Part shown: in pieces, positions 7,001 to 8,616 of the stretch | How positions within the stretch are numbered: position 1 is the first letter of the stretch | How the letters are laid out: each line of letters starts with the position of its first letter | Made by a program: the position numbers and the translations under genes | NCBI GenBank assembly: GCA_036494925.1 | Contig: DASXNR010000234.1 | Span: 1-8,616, forward strand | Length of the DNA stretch: 8,616 bases | From: JAMXLO01 sp036494925 | GTDB taxonomy: Bacteria > Pseudomonadota > Alphaproteobacteria > Acetobacterales > Acetobacteraceae | Reading direction: 5' to 3' | The notes under the pieces: model-generated | Database searches by the model: none | What the model saw: the letters and a program-made list of their open reading frames with translations, nothing else | What the model was told of the DNA's origin: nothing

Positions 7001-8616
7001 CTACGGCCATAGGCCGTTCCAGCAGAGCCCGCAGCGACTATACGACCGCCATAGGCTGGAACAGCGAAGCCTACAGCGACCAGGCGACCGCCTTGGGCTA
7101 TCGCGCCCGGGCTCTTGCCACGGATGCGCTGGCCTTGGGCGCGAATACGAATGCCGTTGCGCCCAACAGCGTCGCTCTGGGCGCCGGTTCGCTGGCCGAT
7201 CGGGCCAATACGGTGTCGGTGGGCGCGGCGGACGCCTGGACGGATACCACGCGCGTGGTGCACCCAGCGATCGATCGCCAGATCACCAACGTGGCGGCCG
7301 GTACCGAGGCCACCGATGCGGTGAACAAGGCGCAGCTCGATGCGGTAGCGGGCGCCGCCCAATCGGTCAGCCATTTCTTCGCCGCCGAGGGCAAGCAGGA
7401 TGGTAGCGAGGATGCGGCAGCATTCGGCGAGCACAGCACCGCGGCCGGTGCAGGCAGCATCGCCGATGCCAGTGAGAGCACAGCGCTGGGCTATCGGGCG
7501 GTGGCCCACGATGCGAACGCCACTGCAGTCGGTGCGAATGCCAATGCCTTCGGCGTTGGTGCGTCCGCGTTCGGCAGCGGTGCGAATACGACGGGAGACT
7601 ACGCCACCGCCACAGGCTACGGTGCCGTGGCAGGCTTGCAGGGCGCGGCATACGGCGCCGGCGCGCAGGCTACTGGTGCGGGCAGCGTGGCGGTGGGTGG
7701 TCAGGCGGTGGACGAACACGGCAGGCCGTTGCTAGAAGACGCCGACGGATTGCCGATCAGCACCAGCGCCACCAGCGCGGGTGTGGGCGGTACGGCAGTG
7801 GGTGCGAGTGCGCAGGCTGGTGGACTGGGTGGTTCCGCGTTTGGCATGGGTGCTGAAGCAGCGGGCGAACTCGCCACTGCCCTGGGGGTAGTGGCCTATG
7901 CCAAGGGCGAGCAGTCGTTGGCCGCCGGTTATGGCGCAGCGGCGTACGACGAGGGCAGCGTGGCGCTCGGTGCGGGTGCATCGGCACTCGGTGCCGGCAG
8001 TATTGCCCTGGGTGCCGGTGCGGAAGTCGGTTATGCCGCGTGGGGCATCGCCAGTATCAACGCGATGGCGCTCGGCACGGGCAGCTGGGCCTTTGGCGAC
8101 AACAGCACGGCGGTCGGTGCGGGCAGTGTCGCCTTTGGCCAGAACAGCTCCGCCTTGGGTTTCAATGCTGCAGCGGGTGCTGCCAACTCGGTAGCCATTG
8201 GTGCGAACAGCGAAGCGAATCGCGCCAACACCGTCGCCGTCGGTGCAGCGGGTGCCGAGCGTCAGATCACCAACGTAGCGGCCGGCACGCAGGCCACCGA
8301 TGCGGTGAACAAATCCCAGCTCGATGCGGCGGTTACCGGGGTGAACGGTGCGCTCGCCGACCTCAATGCGGTGAGCTACGACGATGCGAGCCGCAAGCGG
8401 GTCAGCTTCGCGGGCAACGGCGGCACCGTGCTGGCCAATATCGCGGCCGGCACGATCGGCGCGAGCAGTCTCGAGGCGATCAACGGCGGTCAGCTCTATG
8501 CCTTTGGCAATCGCGTGGCCACGTCGCTGGGTGGCGGCGCCAGCTTTGGCGCGTCTGGCTTGAGTGCCCCGGCGTTCTATATCCAGGGCAGCATGTACAA
8601 CGACATAGGCAGTGCC
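3865..8616 (+). CDS. Giant trimeric autotransporter adhesin (YadA/Hia type), N-terminal 1,584 codons, open at right edge
   Basis: The gene opens at ATG 3865, with SD GGGGAAG at 3855-3861, and stays open to the window end. Order of parts: ESPR signal peptide (residues 1-59); a short GGGASF-type stalk segment (84-120); connector GGKYYQVNSTG; head block 1 (about 137-775) of YadA-type repeats of about 14 residues (SxAxG...AxAxG); neck 1 (776-807); head block 2 (about 825-1112); neck 2 (1113-1158); head block 3 (about 1184-1452); neck 3 (1453-1486); then a stalk part with a second neck-like motif (NIAAGT...EAINGGQLY) and another GGGASF segment reaching the edge. I read no cysteine in the translation. 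The product should be secreted by the type Va/Vc route as a trimer, displayed on the outer membrane, and act in attachment or biofilm. The beta-barrel YadA anchor (expected at the C-terminus) is outside the window, so total length is unknown and well above 1,584. The family call is certain; ligand and role are not. Confidence 0.96.
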   Translation, partial: MNKIYSKVWNASLGILVVASEWAKAHGKGAGARRRRAATIAAPLAAGVLLALGTASAHAGGVDASDPATYGQLTQTAQATAAALGGGASFDPATGVFTAPTYALSTGSYAKVSDALSALDTKGGKYYQVNSTGVAASATGSNALAMGATSKASATNAIAVGNTATASGTGAIAIGQGSQSTGASTVAMGVSSRASGLETVAIGNRASATGPYSVAVGGRADVGDLLYGVPGVLYQGTTTAGTAASAFGNGAVASGLGAAAVGTLAAATGVQSSALGALATAKANGGTAVGSGSYAEGVNASALGFLAHAKGADSMAAGANTVANGARSTALGTDSTADADDSTATGSGSAAFGARSTANGASSIANADESTALGYRAVAFDANATAIGANANAFGVGASAFGSGANTTGDYATATGYGAIASQYGAAYGANAQSNAARSTALGADAIADEEDSTATGSGSAAFAERSTANGAGSMANGSESTALGYQALAHDANATAVGANANAFGVGASSFGSGSNTNADYATASGYGSVAAGVQSAAYGANAQASAGGAVAIGGQAVDDDGNALLVDANGNPVTSGAVASGTVATAVGAGTEASGFASSAFGVGAYAAGEQSLALGAVSTATGEFATAVGTESTASGDASMAMGYGSHASSAAATALGTFGNASGAFATAVGYDAKATGDGALALGESATASATESVAIGGSTFYGFKPTQATGVRAVAVGAGAWALSDYSTALGFNSRVQEDAYDGVALGGNATVAAKSSVALGYGSVALRSDTVSVGRKGSERQITNVAAGTEATDAVNLAQMQSSIAAANRYVSVNGNPDGGDDAIAEGELSLAAGSGAAAYGEGSAAMGTGAVAFGDYASATGYSALAQGGHSSAYGDNAQALGESSLAFGSNALASGVGASASGTGARASGDNSTATGMLAEASEARSTANGFRSWAAGPGATAVGSDSVAGYLDTAVGYGAEARGGRSIAIGTWAMALEGATIAIGGSSVASEPLAIAMGPNARALAEGAVAIGFFANAAGDGAVSLGDGSGAAGYGATAIGRSSRARSDYTTAIGWNSEAYSDQATALGYRARALATDALALGANTNAVAPNSVALGAGSLADRANTVSVGAADAWTDTTRVVHPAIDRQITNVAAGTEATDAVNKAQLDAVAGAAQSVSHFFAAEGKQDGSEDAAAFGEHSTAAGAGSIADASESTALGYRAVAHDANATAVGANANAFGVGASAFGSGANTTGDYATATGYGAVAGLQGAAYGAGAQATGAGSVAVGGQAVDEHGRPLLEDADGLPISTSATSAGVGGTAVGASAQAGGLGGSAFGMGAEAAGELATALGVVAYAKGEQSLAAGYGAAAYDEGSVALGAGASALGAGSIALGAGAEVGYAAWGIASINAMALGTGSWAFGDNSTAVGAGSVAFGQNSSALGFNAAAGAANSVAIGANSEANRANTVAVGAAGAERQITNVAAGTQATDAVNKSQLDAAVTGVNGALADLNAVSYDDASRKRVSFAGNGGTVLANIAAGTIGASSLEAINGGQLYAFGNRVATSLGGGASFGASGLSAPAFYIQGSMYNDIGSA
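4114..4224 (+). other. N-terminal GGGASF stalk-type segment of the adhesin
   Basis: Residues 84-120 read LGGGASFDPATGVFTAP, then TYAL...YAKVSDALSALD. This is the GGG-x-F...AP-x-Y...DAL unit usually found in adhesin stalks after a neck. A related unit returns at 8527-8616 (LGGGASFGASGLSAPAF...YNDIGSA), so the whole triple-head array is bracketed by the same module. It leads into the aromatic connector KYYQVNSTG and head block 1. Confidence 0.7.
4846..5178 (+). repeat. Adhesin module copy A (333 bp, 111 residues)
   Basis: First of two directly adjacent copies of a 111-residue head module, beginning STALGTDSTADADDSTATG and including STALGYRAVAFDANATAIG and NANAFGVGASAFGSGANTTG. The period is exactly 333 bp to copy B. 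Most of it recurs as copy C at 7414-7683. Confidence 0.9.
5179..5511 (+). repeat. Adhesin module copy B (333 bp, 111 residues)
   Basis: Tandem copy directly following copy A, beginning STALGADAIADEEDSTATG and including STALGYQALAHDANATAVG. It has diverged from A at scattered residues (AFGAR to AFAER, GANTTGDY to GSNTNADY). Its downstream neighbour, the charged insert at 5530-5589, is also found after copy C, so B and C share a longer homologous stretch than A and C do. Confidence 0.9.
5530..5589 (+). other. Charged 20-residue insert in head block 1
   Basis: After GGAVAIG the head periodicity is interrupted by GQAVDDDGNALLVDANGNPV. This polar, acidic loop has two D-x-(D/N)-G turns and lacks the SxAxG pattern. 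A homologous insert occurs at 7699-7758 in head block 3. It probably projects from the trimer as a surface loop; metal binding is possible but unproven. Confidence 0.7.
6190..6285 (+). other. Neck motif 1 of the adhesin
   Basis: Residues 776-807 read DTVSVGRKGSERQITNVAAG, then TEATDAVNLAQM. This is the classical YadA neck, which closes a head trimer and adapts it to a coiled coil. The following short helix-like stretch (QSSIAAANRY) leads into VSVNGNPDGGDDA and head block 2. Confidence 0.92.
7201..7338 (+). other. Neck motif 2 of the adhesin, with a 12-residue expansion
   Basis: Residues 1113-1158 read RANTVSVG, then AADAWTDTTRVVHPAID, then RQITNVAAGTEATDAVNKAQL. Necks 1 and 3 have only 5 residues between SVG/AVG and RQITN, whereas here there are 17, including a Trp, a His and a Pro. 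Neck identity is clear; the expansion is unusual among the three. Confidence 0.9.
7414..7683 (+). repeat. Adhesin module copy C (270 bp, partial)
   Basis: About 2.5 kb downstream, in head block 3, 90 residues of the same module return, from AAAFGEHSTAAGAGSIAD through STALGYRAVAHDANATAVG to AYGAGAQATGAG. Over the 50 codons from 7477, copy C differs from copy A at only two residues (Phe/His and Ile/Val), yet at about 29 nucleotides, nearly all silent. It lacks the first 21 residues of the A/B unit, which are replaced by the connector after neck 2. Confidence 0.88.
7699..7758 (+). other. Charged 20-residue insert in head block 3
   Basis: GQAVDEHGRPLLEDADGLPI follows copy C, at the same relative place as the insert at 5530-5589. 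The shared pattern is GQAVD-(D/E)-x-G-x-x-LL-x-DA-(N/D)-G-x-P. It interrupts the regular head repeat in the same way. Confidence 0.7.
8221..8322 (+). other. Neck motif 3 of the adhesin
   Basis: Residues 1453-1486 read RANTVAVGAAGAERQITN, then VAAGTQATDAVNKSQL. A short coiled-coil-like stretch (DAAVTGVNGALADLNAVSY) follows, and then a second neck-like unit (VLANIAAGTIGASSLEAING, 8428-8487) that starts the stalk proper. Confidence 0.92.
8527..8616 (+). other. GGGASF stalk-type segment at the window edge
   Basis: LGGGASFGASGLSAPAFYI, then QGSMYNDIGSA, is cut by the window end. It is the same kind of unit as residues 84-120 (4114-4224) and normally leads into another connector or stalk repeat, so further passenger sequence is expected beyond the window. 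Confidence 0.7.

Noticed and set aside
4270..8220. Short periodic repeats that could suggest a CRISPR array or satellite
   Set aside because: The period is about 42 bases, i.e. 14 codons, degenerate at DNA level and in frame with the YadA head repeats; there are no identical repeats with unique spacers.

Overview
The window looks like a chromosomal segment of a GC-rich gammaproteobacterium, most likely Xanthomonadales (Rhodanobacteraceae or Xanthomonadaceae, Dyella/Luteibacter/Xanthomonas-like). This rests on the codon usage, a TatD closely resembling the E. coli protein, a PA-domain/PPC-domain secreted metalloprotease, and an ESPR-type trimeric autotransporter adhesin. The species placement is inference; no rRNA or tRNA is present to anchor it.

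Layout. (1) Positions 1-431, minus strand: the first 143 codons of tatD, running off the left edge. (2) Positions 432-1102: a 671-base divergent intergenic region. It holds a possible tatD promoter, one or two competing small ORFs (51 and 59 codons, both weakly supported) and three GC-rich hairpins. (3) Positions 1103-3584, plus strand: a two-gene translationally coupled unit. It encodes a small secreted protein of unknown function (156 aa) and, overlapping it by 4 bases with a strong SD, a secreted zinc metalloprotease of about 671 aa. The protease reading frame is broken by a single missing base at about 2077, just before the HExxH zinc motif. (4) Positions 3585-3864: an intergenic region with a 10-bp perfect hairpin after the protease stop and another strong hairpin ahead of the next gene. 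(5) Positions 3865-8616, plus strand: 1,584 codons of a very large trimeric autotransporter adhesin (YadA/Hia type) that is still open at the right edge. It begins with an ESPR signal peptide, continues with three YadA-type head blocks each closed by a neck motif, and then enters the next stalk segment. The C-terminal membrane anchor lies outside the window. Long ORFs on the opposite strand of the adhesin are shadows of its periodic GC-rich repeats.

Together, the genes from 1103 onward form a cell-surface/secretome block: exported small protein, exported protease, and surface adhesin. The protease unit and the adhesin are separated by 280 bases with a terminator-like hairpin, so they are probably transcribed separately.

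The points most worth a second look are these: the frameshift; the PA domain apparently inserted between the HExxH motif and a later His/Met-turn; the triplicated 111-residue adhesin module, kept at protein level despite many silent changes; a charged 20-residue insert carried by two head blocks; a 12-residue expansion inside the middle neck; and the hairpin-rich leader of the protease unit. I do not see a clearly new multi-gene system.
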